Positions 17,589-27,841 of a stretch of 64,000 nt of DNA are shown here, one piece after another. The stretch comes from Fontibacter flavus (GTDB lineage Bacteria; Bacteroidota; Bacteroidia; Cytophagales; Cyclobacteriaceae): assembly GCF_042432905.1 (NCBI RefSeq), contig NZ_JBHLWI010000008.1, positions 1-64,000 of the forward strand, in the 5' to 3' direction. A program made the position numbers and the translations under genes. The notes under the pieces were generated by a model that worked only from the letters and a program-made list of their open reading frames with translations, was not told the origin of the DNA and made no database searches. How positions within the stretch are numbered: position 1 is the first letter of the stretch; each line of letters begins with the position of its first letter.

Positions 17589-18812
17589 TTATAGCTCATA
17601 AGACTTCACTTTTGATGCTATCAAAGCCGGACGGTAAGCCGCCAAAAAAGTAATGGCAATAACAGCCACGCTTGTCCATAAAAAGTCCGTCCAAATCATT
17701 TTTACAGGATAATTTTCAATCACGGATGAGGCTATTCCTAAAGAAATCAAACCAAACTTATCCTGCATCCAAACAAGCACAAATCCAAGTACCAATCCAA
17801 TAATAGCTCCTGAAAAAGCAATGATTGCACCTTGTTTGATATAAATCTGCTTGATCAGTTTTTGTCTAGCCCCCATAGCAAACAAGATTGCCGTATCCTT
17901 TTTCTTCTCAATCGCTATCATGGATAGGGAAAAGAAGATATTGAATGAGGCCACAGCAAGAATAAAACTCAAGGTGATAAACACAAAAAGCTTTTCAATT
18001 TTTATCGTGCGCAATAGACCAGCATGTTGCTCATCGGTGTCTTTCACTGTAAAACCTTCCCCCAAATGGGCTCTCAAGCGTCTTTTCACCCTTTGAATAC
18101 TTTCTCCCTCTTTCACTTTGATCTCAAGGGATGTCCGCCTGTTGCCGTAATTCAGCAGTTTACTTACAAATTCAAGAGGTGCTATGATATAATTATCATC
18201 AAACTCTTTATCCACGCTGAAAAATGCTGATGGCTTGATCATATCCCTGCTGTACAATTGATTAGGATCAATGGTACCGGCACTTCTGGGGGCTTTGGGA
18301 TAAAATACCTGTAGCATTTCAAACTCATTGTCCAGATCGACTGAAAGGAAAAAACCAACACCCCTACCCAAAATAGCCTTAGGCTGCTGCCCTGTCCCCA
18401 GCTCAAGATCTCCCCAAACATAACCTTGACCAAATCTGCCATGATCCAGATAATTGGCAGATACTCCTTTTATCCTTGCAAGATGCTGGTAGTCCCTATA
18501 CTTGAAAAGTGCATTATCCTCTATCACCTCAGTTACAATATCAACTCCTTCCAATGCTTTGATTAAGTCAAGCCATTCCTCCTCTGCCACAAAAGATTTG
18601 CCCAAACTAGCCTCCACTTTCAATTCTGCATCAAAAGAAGCATAAAGTGATCTCACCAGATCCTCAAGTCCATTAAAAACAGATAGCACAACTACCAAAG
18701 CCATCGTACCTACCGCCACACCAATCATGGAAATCCGTGACAGGACGGTAATGAAATTCCGCTTTTTCTTGCTGCGGAAATAACGGGATGCTATGAAAAA
18801 AGAGAGATTCAA
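17589..18812 (-). CDS. LolC/LolE-type lipoprotein-releasing ABC permease (FtsX family)
   Basis: 407 residues. N-terminal helix after FIASRYFRSKKKRNFITVLS (the LolC/E start pattern), a large periplasmic MacB-like domain (about residues 50-265), then three helices including IMLSFILAVASFN-type and GAIIGLVLGFVLVWM segments. It should form part of the inner-membrane complex that extracts lipoproteins for outer-membrane sorting. The ATPase is not adjacent. It starts 14 bp after the rbfA stop, so the two form an operon. Confidence 0.9.
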   Translation of the reverse strand: MNLSFFIASRYFRSKKKRNFITVLSRISMIGVAVGTMALVVVLSVFNGLEDLVRSLYASFDAELKVEASLGKSFVAEEEWLDLIKALEGVDIVTEVIEDNALFKYRDYQHLARIKGVSANYLDHGRFGQGYVWGDLELGTGQQPKAILGRGVGFFLSVDLDNEFEMLQVFYPKAPRSAGTIDPNQLYSRDMIKPSAFFSVDKEFDDNYIIAPLEFVSKLLNYGNRRTSLEIKVKEGESIQRVKRRLRAHLGEGFTVKDTDEQHAGLLRTIKIEKLFVFITLSFILAVASFNIFFSLSMIAIEKKKDTAILFAMGARQKLIKQIYIKQGAIIAFSGAIIGLVLGFVLVWMQDKFGLISLGIASSVIENYPVKMIWTDFLWTSVAVIAITFLAAYRPALIASKVKSYEL

Positions 18813-18826
18813 ACTTTTGCTAAAAA

Positions 18827-19210
18827 TTAATCTTCATTCTCTTCTTCCTCTTCATCTGAATCTTCTGGGATATCCAATGAAGAAATCACTTTGTCCATGT
18901 GCTGCGCATAGGTAGCAGAATCATCTATAAACAATGCCAATTCAGGAACAATTCTGACACTTTTACCAATTCTATTTCCCAAATGCTTCCTCAACTCACT
19001 TTTTTTATCATTTAATTTTTCAAAAACAGGCCTATCCTGATCGAGCAAAAAACTCAGATAAATTTTTGCAAGTCCAAGATCAGGACTCACGATTACCCTG
19101 GAAACTGTCACAAAAGAGCTGCCTAACAAATGTTTAGCCTCTTTTTGGAATATTTCACCTATCTCCTTTTGAATAAGCTTACTGTATTTTTGCTGTCTTT
19201 TACTTTCCAT
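18827..19210 (-). CDS. rbfA: 30S ribosome-binding factor A
   Basis: 127 residues. Single KH-like domain with the family N terminus (SKLIQKEIGEIFQKEAKHLLG) and the central VTVSRVIVSPDLGLAKIYLS strand pattern. The C terminus is Glu/Asp-rich (about 12 acidic residues). It assists maturation of the 16S rRNA 5' end and cold adaptation. First gene of the rbfA-lolC/E operon. Confidence 0.93.
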   Translation of the reverse strand: MESKRQQKYSKLIQKEIGEIFQKEAKHLLGSSFVTVSRVIVSPDLGLAKIYLSFLLDQDRPVFEKLNDKKSELRKHLGNRIGKSVRIVPELALFIDDSATYAQHMDKVISSLDIPEDSDEEEEENED

Positions 19211-19303
19211 ATCTCATTTTAATTGGTACAAATTTAGTGAATTAAATGCGTAACCTTTAATTTCGTAGGTCCTGATTCTATAACACTTGAACCCAATACG
19301 CAA

Positions 19304-20719
19304 TTGATCAATTTTTTCCGAATAAACGACCCTTTTCGTCTTTTTGCCATATTAGGCCTAATGCTTGTTTTAAGCAGCATCTACCTATTTGTTCTTGAGG
19401 TCCCTCTGCTTCAGCCGGAAATGACTTGGATGCTTATCGGTGAGAATATGTCAGAAGGAAAAATCATGTACAAAGACATCCTTGATGATACCGGACCTTT
19501 CTCAGCTTGGGTTTATTGGATACTTGTTTTCGTTTTCGGGAAAAACATCTGGATCTTCAAACTATTTGCAGGAGCAATACTTTTCCTGCAGATGGTGTAC
19601 CTCAACAGTCTTTTTATCAGCTATAAATCTTTCGAAGAGATTACCTACATACCCGCCTTTGTGCTGATGATTTTGGTTCACTTATCCTTTGATATCCTGA
19701 TACTGTCACCCGCCCTGATGGGAAGTACTTTCATCATTTTTGCTTTAGGACAATTGTTTTCACAGACTGTGCTGCAAAAAGAAGGCAAAGACTCTGTCCT
19801 TTTAGTCGGGATATTTGGGGGAATTGCAGCTTGCTTTCATTTTCCCTTGGTATTCTTTCTTCCCTACATGCTATTGGTTGGCATTATCATCAGTGGTTTT
19901 TCCTTTACTCAACTCCTTTTATCCATTATAGGGTATTTTCTGCCCATACTTATCTGTAGCGTATATTACTTCTGGCAGGATGCACTTCCGGAATTCATAA
20001 CAGAATATATTCTGACATCAAGAACACTTGAAATTTACAAACATGTCAGATTTAGAGACCTGATGCTATTATTGGTCACTCCCTTGTTTTTTTCCTTTAT
20101 GGGATTGTTCACAGGTTCTGTTTTCAAATCACTGACAGTAAACCAGCAAAAACAACTCCAATTGATGCTGATATTCTTGTTTTTCAGTGCATCGGCATTT
20201 TTTCTGACCAATAGAATTGCTCCTTATCAATTGGTCATCATGCTTCCTGCCCTGACTTATCTGATATCCATGCTTTTCCTTTCTGTTAAAAAAGGCATGT
20301 TTCTCAGGATTACTTCGATCTCATTTTCGCTACTAATCCCCATAATCGGCTACTCTTGGTTGTTTTGGAAAACACAAAACCAAACAATGGATACATATGG
20401 AGTCTATTATCAAAACAAACATAAAATCACTGAAGGCAAAACCACCTTGGTTTTAGGAAATGATCTTGCTTACTACCAAAACGCTAAACAGGTGACCCCT
20501 TACTTAAACTATCACCTTACAAAAGAACTGCTCACAGATTTTAACAATCTGGAAAATGTAGTCATGGCTTTCAAACATTTTCAGCAATTTTCCCCTCAGG
20601 TCATCGTGGATGAAGAAGGGCTCTTTGAAGAGCTACTCGAGCACCTTCCTATCCTGAAGGAACAATACAGAAAATCAGGTAACTATTTTTTATTAGACAC
20701 CAACAACACAAAGGAATAG
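19304..20719 (+). CDS. DUF6427-like polytopic membrane protein
   Basis: 471 residues from a TTG start at 19304 (MINFFRINDPFRLF), with about 11-12 hydrophobic helices and a soluble C-terminal domain (about residues 375-471). Charged residues in the first loop after helix 1 (EMTWMLIGENMSEGKIMYKD) resemble GT-C-type transferase folds. The pattern fits the Bacteroidota DUF6427 family as I remember it. Enzymatic function is unproven. It is divergent from rbfA. Confidence 0.7.
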   Translation: MINFFRINDPFRLFAILGLMLVLSSIYLFVLEVPLLQPEMTWMLIGENMSEGKIMYKDILDDTGPFSAWVYWILVFVFGKNIWIFKLFAGAILFLQMVYLNSLFISYKSFEEITYIPAFVLMILVHLSFDILILSPALMGSTFIIFALGQLFSQTVLQKEGKDSVLLVGIFGGIAACFHFPLVFFLPYMLLVGIIISGFSFTQLLLSIIGYFLPILICSVYYFWQDALPEFITEYILTSRTLEIYKHVRFRDLMLLLVTPLFFSFMGLFTGSVFKSLTVNQQKQLQLMLIFLFFSASAFFLTNRIAPYQLVIMLPALTYLISMLFLSVKKGMFLRITSISFSLLIPIIGYSWLFWKTQNQTMDTYGVYYQNKHKITEGKTTLVLGNDLAYYQNAKQVTPYLNYHLTKELLTDFNNLENVVMAFKHFQQFSPQVIVDEEGLFEELLEHLPILKEQYRKSGNYFLLDTNNTKE

Positions 20720-20763
20720 CAACCCCTTCAAATTTATATTTTAAGTCCTGATAGACATCAATT

Positions 20764-20806
20764 CAAAAAAAAAGATGCTGCCTCCTTAGGGTTACAGCAT
20801 CTTTCC
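20764..20806 (-). terminator. Terminator of the glyA-tatC-rpiB operon
   Basis: Stem AAAGATGCTG (20771-20780) with CAGCATCTTT (20795-20804). On the minus strand it is followed by a run of nine Ts. It probably works in both directions for the convergent genes. Confidence 0.8.
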
Positions 20807-20872
20807 ATACGATTAGCAGTTTGAACCAAAATTCAAACAGTCGCCATCAGATCAATTATTAAGTATAGAATT

Positions 20873-21310
20873 TTAAGAACAGGCTATTTTATTCACCCTA
20901 TTTTGATGCCTACCTCCTTCGAAATCAGTAGATAAAAAAACAAGCGCCATTTGTTCTGCCAATTCATAGGAAACGAAACGCGCCGGCAAGGCAATGACAT
21001 TGGCGTTATTGTGCTGCCTGGCTAATGCAGCCAAATCCTCATTCCAACACAAGGCAGCACGTATGCCCTGGTGTTTGTTAGCAGTTATGGCCACCCCATT
21101 ACCACTGCCACAGATGACAATTCCCTGATCAAACTCTCCTTTCTCTATACCTTCACAAACAGGGTGTACAAAATCAGGATAATCAACGGAGGCATCTGAA
21201 AATGGACCAAAATCTTTAACACTATATCCCTCTGACTCTAGTCTTTGGATCAGCTTTTTTTTGTATTCATATCCGGCATGATCTCCGCCGATTGCTATTT
21301 TCTTTGCCAT
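20873..21310 (-). CDS. rpiB: Ribose-5-phosphate isomerase B
   Basis: 145 residues, normal RpiB length. Active-site features: IGGDHAGYEYK (phosphate-binding Asp-His), the VICGSGNGVAI loop with the catalytic cysteine, and ARQHNNANV. It interconverts ribose-5-phosphate and ribulose-5-phosphate in the pentose phosphate pathway. Third gene of glyA-tatC-rpiB; 12 bp after tatC. Confidence 0.95.
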   Translation of the reverse strand: MAKKIAIGGDHAGYEYKKKLIQRLESEGYSVKDFGPFSDASVDYPDFVHPVCEGIEKGEFDQGIVICGSGNGVAITANKHQGIRAALCWNEDLAALARQHNNANVIALPARFVSYELAEQMALVFLSTDFEGGRHQNRVNKIACS

Positions 21311-21322
21311 GGGTTTTTACTT

Positions 21323-22165
21323 TTATTGCATTTCTTCCAATTCTCTTTTAGCTCTTTTCTTTTCCAATCTCTTGGCAATCTGAATCCCTGCTTCATAGAG
21401 GACCAATATCGGCATGGCTATCAAAATCTGACTGATTACATCAGGAGGCGTAATCACCGCTGCCAAAATCAAAATCACCACAATTGAATGCCTGCGGTAT
21501 GCCTTAAGCATAGCAGAAGTCACCAATCCTGACATGGACAGAAAATATACCACAACAGGTAATTGGAACATGATCGCAGAAGCCAAGACCAACATCGTCA
21601 AAGTACTGACATAAGAAGTAATGTCAAACTCATTCAAAATACTTGGGTCCAACTGGTAGTTGGAGAGAAAATTGATCGAAAGTGGGGCCAGAATATAATA
21701 ACCAAATGCAGCTCCAGAAAAGAACAGTAAACTCACAAAGAATACCGCTCCCCGGGCCGCTTGTCTTTCTTTGGCATATAAACCTGGACTAATAAACCTC
21801 CAGAATTCCCAAAAAACATAGGGAAATGCAGCAATCAATCCAACAACTACCGAAGAAGTCATGTGCATGGAAAATTGCCCCGTCATTTGCCTGCTTTGAA
21901 TGGTAAACGGTAAACTTTCTATACATAAAGGAGCAATGGACAAAGCATCCGAAATTTTGCAAAGCATGCGATAAGTAAAGAAATCTACCTTGGAGGGACC
22001 AAGGATGATCTGACCAAACACAATACTTTTTGCAAGAAAAGCCGCAATGGTAAACACCAAAACAGCCGCAACGGATCTAAGCAAATGCCAACGCAACTGC
22101 TCCAAATGATCCAAAAAGGATAATCCCTCTTCTTCCTCTTCTTCTCTATACTGATCTAAAGCCAC
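21323..22165 (-). CDS. tatC: Sec-independent protein translocase TatC
   Basis: 280 residues with six membrane helices and the family N-terminal signature LSFLDHLEQLRWHLLRS, followed by the FPYVFWEFWRFISPGLYAKERQ block. It recognises twin-arginine signal peptides together with TatA. The N terminus is acidic (EEEEEEG) and the C-terminal tail is Lys/Arg-rich and long. It starts 15 bp after glyA. Confidence 0.95.
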   Translation of the reverse strand: MALDQYREEEEEEGLSFLDHLEQLRWHLLRSVAAVLVFTIAAFLAKSIVFGQIILGPSKVDFFTYRMLCKISDALSIAPLCIESLPFTIQSRQMTGQFSMHMTSSVVVGLIAAFPYVFWEFWRFISPGLYAKERQAARGAVFFVSLLFFSGAAFGYYILAPLSINFLSNYQLDPSILNEFDITSYVSTLTMLVLASAIMFQLPVVVYFLSMSGLVTSAMLKAYRRHSIVVILILAAVITPPDVISQILIAMPILVLYEAGIQIAKRLEKKRAKRELEEMQ

Positions 22166-22180
22166 GCTTTTTGGGAATAA

Positions 22181-23449
22181 TTAATATAGTGGAAACTGGA
22201 CCATCCAATCATTGACTTCTTTTTTGATTTCAGCCAATACCGTCTCATTATCATGATTGGTAAGTGCTTTATCAATCAGGGATACAATTCGCTTCATATC
22301 CTCTTCTTTCAATCCTCTTGTCGTCACAGCAGCAGTGCCAACCCTCATTCCAGAAGTCACAAAAGGAGATCTGGTATCAAATGGAACCATATTCTTGTTG
22401 ATCGTAATATCTACTTTACCAAGTGTTTCTTCAGCCAGTTTACCGGTAAGGTCCTTGTTGCGAAGGTCGATCAACATCAAATGATTGTCTGTGCCACCTG
22501 AAATGATCTGATATCCCAATCCGACAAATGCATTTGCCATCACTGCAGCATTCTTTTTGACTTGAAGGACATATGTCATGTATTCGTCAGACAAAGCTTC
22601 CTGGAATGCCACTGCCTTAGCTGCAATGATATGCTCCAACGGACCTCCTTGAGTACCTGGGAAAACTCCTGAATCTAGAAGTGAAGACATTTTTCTTAAT
22701 TCACCTTTTGGTGTTTTCAGGCCGAATGGATTGTCAAAGTCCTCTCTCATCAAAATCAAACCACCACGAGGTCCCCTCAAGGTCTTGTGGGTAGTAGTCG
22801 TCACGATATGACAATATTCCAATGGATCATTCAATAAGCCTCTTGCAATCAAACCTGATGGATGGGAAATATCCGCCAATAATATGGCTCCTACCTGATC
22901 AGCGATGTCTCTCAATCGCTCATAATCCCAATCCCTGCTGTATGCAGAAGCCCCACAAATCAACAGTTTTGGTTTAACTTCAAGTGCCTTAACTTCAACT
23001 TTATCATAATCAATGACGCCAGTTTCTTCCTCCACACCATAAAAATGCGGTTGGTACAACTTTCCGGAGAAGTTTACAGGTGAACCATGTGTCAGGTGTC
23101 CCCCATGTGACAAATCAAATCCAAGGATCGGATCTCCAGGATTTAGACAAGCCAAGAATACTGCTGCATTTGCCTGAGCACCGGAATGTGGCTGAACATT
23201 GGCCCAAGTGGCACCGAATAGTTCCTTCGCACGGTCAATCGCTAATTGCTCAATCTGGTCAACTACTTCACAACCTCCATAATATCGCTTGTTGGGAAGA
23301 CCCTCTGCGTATTTGTTGGTCAATACACTACCTGCCGCCTCCATCACCTGCTTACTGGTGAAGTTTTCTGATGCGATCAATTCTATACCTGTTTTCTGAC
23401 GATTTTCCTCTTTGGCAATAAGGTCAAAAATGACTTGGTCTCTTTTCAT
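22181..23449 (-). CDS. glyA: Serine hydroxymethyltransferase
   Basis: 422-residue PLP enzyme. Conserved SENFTSKQVMEAAGSVLTNKYAEG at the N terminus, the PLP lysine in VTTTTHKTLRGPRGG, and GTDNHLMLIDLR near the C terminus. It converts serine and tetrahydrofolate to glycine and methylene-THF, the main one-carbon source. First gene of the operon; the 86-bp upstream region has no clear TAnnTTTG box. Confidence 0.97.
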   Translation of the reverse strand: MKRDQVIFDLIAKEENRQKTGIELIASENFTSKQVMEAAGSVLTNKYAEGLPNKRYYGGCEVVDQIEQLAIDRAKELFGATWANVQPHSGAQANAAVFLACLNPGDPILGFDLSHGGHLTHGSPVNFSGKLYQPHFYGVEEETGVIDYDKVEVKALEVKPKLLICGASAYSRDWDYERLRDIADQVGAILLADISHPSGLIARGLLNDPLEYCHIVTTTTHKTLRGPRGGLILMREDFDNPFGLKTPKGELRKMSSLLDSGVFPGTQGGPLEHIIAAKAVAFQEALSDEYMTYVLQVKKNAAVMANAFVGLGYQIISGGTDNHLMLIDLRNKDLTGKLAEETLGKVDITINKNMVPFDTRSPFVTSGMRVGTAAVTTRGLKEEDMKRIVSLIDKALTNHDNETVLAEIKKEVNDWMVQFPLY

Positions 23450-23535
23450 GTGGGATTTTGTATTAAGTGCTCAAAAATAGCTTGATTCAATGGATTATCC
23501 AATTGAATATAAAATGTAAATACGGGAAATTCAGA

Positions 23536-24138
23536 TCAATCCAATCTGGGCAAACTCAATTTATACCTGAAAGCAACCATTCTAATGGCAATCACCACAA
23601 TAGTCGAAATCAAAAGATTATAATCTCTCTCCAATCCTAGGTAATGCAGCACCAAATACAAAATAGCTCCCGCCAGACAGGCAGAGGCATAAATCTCTTT
23701 TCTGAACAAAATCGGAATTTCATTGACCAAGGTATCACGGATCACACCGCCCATCACAGCCGTAAACATCCCCATAATTGCAGCCACCTCCGGTCTTACA
23801 CCCAAACTCAAAGCCTTCTCAACCCCTAATACTGTGAAAAAACCTATTCCTAAAGTATCAAACAAAAACATGGTTTTTCTCAGCTTCAATAAAAACTTCG
23901 GGAAAATAAATGCTGCTAAAACACCTGCTAAAATGGCATACAAAAAGAAAATGTCTCCGATCCAAACCAAAGGGTAAGAACCTAAAAACACATCCCTCAA
24001 GGTACCTCCACCTATAGCAGTAATGAACCCTGTGAAACCTGCACCGAATAAATCATGCTCCTTGTCCCTTACTGCCAATGCCCCGGATATGGCAAAGACA
24101 AAGGTTCCAATCAGTTCTAGAGGGTATTGTAAGTCCAT
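23536..24138 (-). CDS. TRIC/UPF0126 family cation channel
   Basis: 200 residues, seven hydrophobic helices arranged as two repeated three-helix units. Each has the glycine-rich family motif: GFITAIGGGTLRDVF (about 35-49) and GMFTAVMGGVIRDTLVNEIP (about 122-141). Bacterial members form trimeric K+-permeable channels (family knowledge). No operon partner: 118 bp of AT-rich text separates it from uvrA. Confidence 0.88.
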   Translation of the reverse strand: MDLQYPLELIGTFVFAISGALAVRDKEHDLFGAGFTGFITAIGGGTLRDVFLGSYPLVWIGDIFFLYAILAGVLAAFIFPKFLLKLRKTMFLFDTLGIGFFTVLGVEKALSLGVRPEVAAIMGMFTAVMGGVIRDTLVNEIPILFRKEIYASACLAGAILYLVLHYLGLERDYNLLISTIVVIAIRMVAFRYKLSLPRLD

Positions 24139-24256
24139 CCTTAAATATTAAAATTCCAAATCACAAAATCCAAATTCAAATGAATACAACTAATAATTTT
24201 GACTCAAGAATATTCAATTTTTGAATTTTTGAGTTTGAAACTTGAAATTTGGAGCT

Positions 24257-27082
24257 TTATTGAAAGCTTTCCTTTAAATACTTAGCCGTATAATTACCTT
24301 CTTCTGCCATCATGGATTCAGGCGTGCCTTCGAAGGTTACATGTCCTCCTTTTTCTCCGCCTTCAGGCCCTAAATCAACTACCCAATCTGCTGCTTTGAT
24401 CACTTCTGTATTGTGTTCGATAATGATGACGGAATGTCCCTGCTCTATCAAGGCATTAATGGAGTGCAACAATTTGCGGATATCATGGAAATGGAGACCG
24501 GTAGTAGGCTCATCGAAAATAAACAGAATATGATCCCCAGGCTTAGTGCCGCCTTTGCCCAAGAAGGATGCCAGCTTCACCCTTTGCGCCTCACCGCCTG
24601 ATAAGGTGTTGGAGGATTGCCCCATGCCCACATAACCCAAACCTACTTCCTGTAAAGGTTGCAACTTATTGATGATGGCCGCCTTACCCTGAAAGAATTC
24701 CATTGCTTCATCAATAGTCATGGCGAGGATATCTGAAATGTCTTTATCCTTGTATTTGACATCCAAAATCTCATTTTTGAAACGCTTGCCTTTACAGGAC
24801 TCACAGGTCAAATGGATATCCGCCATGAACTGCATCTCTACCGTCACCGTACCTTCCCCTTGACAAGCCTCACACCTGCCTCCGTCTACATTGAAGCTGA
24901 AAAAAGCAGGTTTATACCCTCTTTGCTTCGCCAAAGGCTGGTCCGAGAACAAGGTCCTGATCGCATCGTATGCCTTCACATAAGTAACAGGATTTGATCT
25001 CGATGATTTACCGATGGGGTTTTGATCCACAAACTCTACCTGACTTATTTTCTTGAAATCACCCTCCAACTTGTCAAATTTCCCTGTTTCATCAATTACC
25101 GTTCCCAGGTATTTGCCCAAAGCCGGATACAATACTTTTTTGATGAGGGTTGACTTTCCAGATCCACTGACTCCCGTTACCACTGTCAATGTATTCAGCG
25201 GAAATTTTACCGTAAGGTTTTTGAGATTGTTTTCCCTAGCTCCCTTCACCAGGATACTGTCCCTCCACTTTCTATTTTGGGTCTTGGTTTGAATCTTCTC
25301 CTCCCCTTTCAGGTATTGGGCAGTATAACTTTTACCTTCTGTCAAAAGCTCATCCAGGTTACCCTGGAAAACCAATTCCCCCCCTTTCAGTCCAGCATCC
25401 GGTCCAATATCAATAATCTGGTCAGCTGCTTTCATGATCTTTTCCTCATGTTCCACCACGATAACCGTATTGCCCATATCCCTTAGGCTTTTTAATACTT
25501 CAATCAGCCTGTCTGTATCCCTAGGGTGCAGACCAATACTCGGCTCATCAAGAATATACATAGACCCCACCAATGCAGAACCCAGTGAAGTGGCAAGTTT
25601 AATCCTTTGATATTCTCCTCCTGAAAGTGTAGAAGTCAGCCTGTTGAGTGTCAAATATCCCAAACCCACTTTGTCAATATATTCCAGACGATTCAGAATC
25701 TCCTTCAACAGTCGGTTAGCCACCTTACTCTCTGCTTCGGATAATTCAATTTCCTGAAAAAAGGCCAAGGCCTTTTCAATCGGCATCAGTACAATATCCG
25801 TAATGGATTTACCGCTCACCTTCACATAGGAAGCGTCTTTCCTCAACCTTGTCCCCTTACAATCAGGACAGGTGGTCCTCCCCCTGAAGCGGGAAAGCAT
25901 TACCCTATATTGGATTTTATGGGTTTTGGATTCCAAATCTTCAAAAAATGCATTAAGGCCTTTGAAATAAGAGTTTCCTGTCCAGATCAACTCCTTTTCC
26001 GCATCACTCAGGTCTTCATATGCTCTATGAATAGGGAAATCAAAATAAATTCCTTTTTTCACCAATGGCTCTAACCACTTTCCTGTACTTTCTCCCCTCC
26101 AGGGAGCTATGGCACCTTCGTACACGGACATGCTTTTATCCGGTATCACCAGGTCAGGATCTATCCCCAAGACAGAACCAAAACCCTCACATGTCTTGCA
26201 TGCTCCATAGGGGTTATTGAAACTGAAGAAGTTGACCGAGGGCAGTTCAAAACTCATCCCGTCCAGTTCGAACCTATCCGAAAAGGTTCGCTTCACTTTA
26301 TCCGGTATCAAGACGGTACATTCCCCATGCCCTTCAAAAAATGCTGTCTGTACAGAATCTGCGATCCTAAACTGATTGTCCTCATCCTCATGTCTGATCG
26401 AGGCCCTATCAATCAATATCTCGTACTCCCCCTTCGGCAAGTCAGACATACTGACCATATCCTCCACAAAATAAGGATCGCCATTGACCAGCACACGGGT
26501 AAAACCTTTTTGCAGCAACAAGTCCAGTTCCTGTTTCATAGACCTGCCCTTCGACAAATGAAGCGGACAGGAGACCATCACCTTCTCGCCCTCCTCAAAG
26601 GTATGGATGAAATCCACTACATCTGTGACGGTATGGTGCTTCACCTCATCCCCACTGACAGGAGAAATCGTCCTTCCGATCCTACTGAAAAGTAATTTGA
26701 GGTAATCATAAATCTCTGTTGTGGTACCTACAGTAGAACGGGGGTTTTTGGTAGTCACTTTTTGCTGAATGGCAATTGCAGGAGAGACCCCCTTGATGTA
26801 TTCCACATCGGGTTTTTCCATTCTTCCCAAAAATTGTCTGGCGTAGGAACTCAAACTCTCCACATACATCCGCTGTCCTTCTGCAAACAAGGTGTCAAAG
26901 GCTAAGGATGACTTCCCCGATCCAGATAGACCTGTGACTACCACAAGCTTGTTTCTGGGGATGGCTACACTTAGGCTTTTGAGGTTATTGACCCTGGCAT
27001 TTTTGATGATAATATATTCCTTTGGGTCAAGGGTATCGATAGATGGCAATGTAATTTCGTTGGTCAGACTCATAAAGGGCAA
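24257..27082 (-). CDS. uvrA: Excinuclease ABC subunit A
   Basis: 941 residues, the usual UvrA length. Two ABC ATPase halves with Walker A GLSGSGKSSL (about residue 52) and GVSGSGKST (about 640), two signature motifs LSGGEYQRIKLA and LSGGEAQRVKLA, and two zinc modules (CPDCKGTRL and CEACQGEG/CESCKGK). It recognises DNA damage in nucleotide-excision repair. ATG at 27082, or three codons later at MSLTNE. It follows the VTT gene by 42 bp. Confidence 0.98.
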   Translation of the reverse strand: MPFMSLTNEITLPSIDTLDPKEYIIIKNARVNNLKSLSVAIPRNKLVVVTGLSGSGKSSLAFDTLFAEGQRMYVESLSSYARQFLGRMEKPDVEYIKGVSPAIAIQQKVTTKNPRSTVGTTTEIYDYLKLLFSRIGRTISPVSGDEVKHHTVTDVVDFIHTFEEGEKVMVSCPLHLSKGRSMKQELDLLLQKGFTRVLVNGDPYFVEDMVSMSDLPKGEYEILIDRASIRHEDEDNQFRIADSVQTAFFEGHGECTVLIPDKVKRTFSDRFELDGMSFELPSVNFFSFNNPYGACKTCEGFGSVLGIDPDLVIPDKSMSVYEGAIAPWRGESTGKWLEPLVKKGIYFDFPIHRAYEDLSDAEKELIWTGNSYFKGLNAFFEDLESKTHKIQYRVMLSRFRGRTTCPDCKGTRLRKDASYVKVSGKSITDIVLMPIEKALAFFQEIELSEAESKVANRLLKEILNRLEYIDKVGLGYLTLNRLTSTLSGGEYQRIKLATSLGSALVGSMYILDEPSIGLHPRDTDRLIEVLKSLRDMGNTVIVVEHEEKIMKAADQIIDIGPDAGLKGGELVFQGNLDELLTEGKSYTAQYLKGEEKIQTKTQNRKWRDSILVKGARENNLKNLTVKFPLNTLTVVTGVSGSGKSTLIKKVLYPALGKYLGTVIDETGKFDKLEGDFKKISQVEFVDQNPIGKSSRSNPVTYVKAYDAIRTLFSDQPLAKQRGYKPAFFSFNVDGGRCEACQGEGTVTVEMQFMADIHLTCESCKGKRFKNEILDVKYKDKDISDILAMTIDEAMEFFQGKAAIINKLQPLQEVGLGYVGMGQSSNTLSGGEAQRVKLASFLGKGGTKPGDHILFIFDEPTTGLHFHDIRKLLHSINALIEQGHSVIIIEHNTEVIKAADWVVDLGPEGGEKGGHVTFEGTPESMMAEEGNYTAKYLKESFQ

Positions 27083-27124
27083 AGTTACCCATTCAACCGC
27101 TGAATTCGTAATTTGTTGGCAAGA

Positions 27125-27745
27125 TTAAGCTTCAATCTTCCAAATAATGTAGGCATATGCAAAAAAGCGCACAATCCTGAATAAACTGAAAAGCAGATAT
27201 TTGTTCCTATCCAAACCTCCAGCTCCGGCCAATAAGGAAACCGCAGAAAATGGAACTGGGCTGACAGCAGCCACGACAACAAGGTGCGCTCCATACTTTA
27301 AAAATAAGTCCCTGTACTTTGCTATGATTTTATAATCACTCTGCATCACCTGACTTTTGTGGTTAAGCAGGCTTCCAATGGTGTAATTAAAAAGCCCAGC
27401 AGCGTATGAAATCACGGATAAAATCCCAACACTAGGGAAATAAGGACCTAAAAACCCTGTTTTCAATGACCAAAGCATAAAGACCTCAGGAGGAATGATG
27501 CCAAAAAGGATTTCCGAACCCACATAAACCGACATTACCAGTATCGGATTATTGTAAATTTCTCCAAACCACTCCAGTCTTTCCTGTTCCGAAAAACTTT
27601 TCTGGATCAGAAAAAATACCAAAACCAAGATTCCCAAATACAGAAATCCTTTGAGGATATTTTTCAGCAAAAATGCTGCTTTCTCTCGTAATATCTTTTC
27701 AAGAGCCATCCCATCTACTTTATTTAAAGATAATTGAGATTTCAA
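27125..27745 (-). CDS. VTT (DedA/SNARE-associated) domain membrane protein
   Basis: 206 residues, about five helices. A re-entrant-type segment with conserved prolines and glycine (SEILFGIIPPEVFMLW and VVAAVSPVPFSAVSLLAGAGGL) is characteristic of VTT/DedA proteins. Some members act as lipid scramblases or undecaprenyl-phosphate flippases; the role here is unknown. Start at 27745, or at the internal Met13 (MALEKILREKAA). It lies upstream of uvrA, perhaps cotranscribed. Confidence 0.75.
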   Translation of the reverse strand: MKSQLSLNKVDGMALEKILREKAAFLLKNILKGFLYLGILVLVFFLIQKSFSEQERLEWFGEIYNNPILVMSVYVGSEILFGIIPPEVFMLWSLKTGFLGPYFPSVGILSVISYAAGLFNYTIGSLLNHKSQVMQSDYKIIAKYRDLFLKYGAHLVVVAAVSPVPFSAVSLLAGAGGLDRNKYLLFSLFRIVRFFAYAYIIWKIEA

Positions 27746-27829
27746 TCCTGAACCAATCCCGAGGCATTTAATTTGGTAAAACCTATGCTTCTTGGATAAA
27801 GGTCACATAAAGTTATGAGCTAACTCTCT

Positions 27830-27837
27830 TAGATTTG
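27830..27837 (+). promoter_or_regulatory. TAnnTTTG box immediately before the MFS gene
   Basis: TAGATTTG ends only 4 nt before the ATG at 27842. If it is a real -7 element, the mRNA would be leaderless; otherwise chance. No -33 element is clear. Confidence 0.25.
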
Positions 27838-27841
27838 CAGC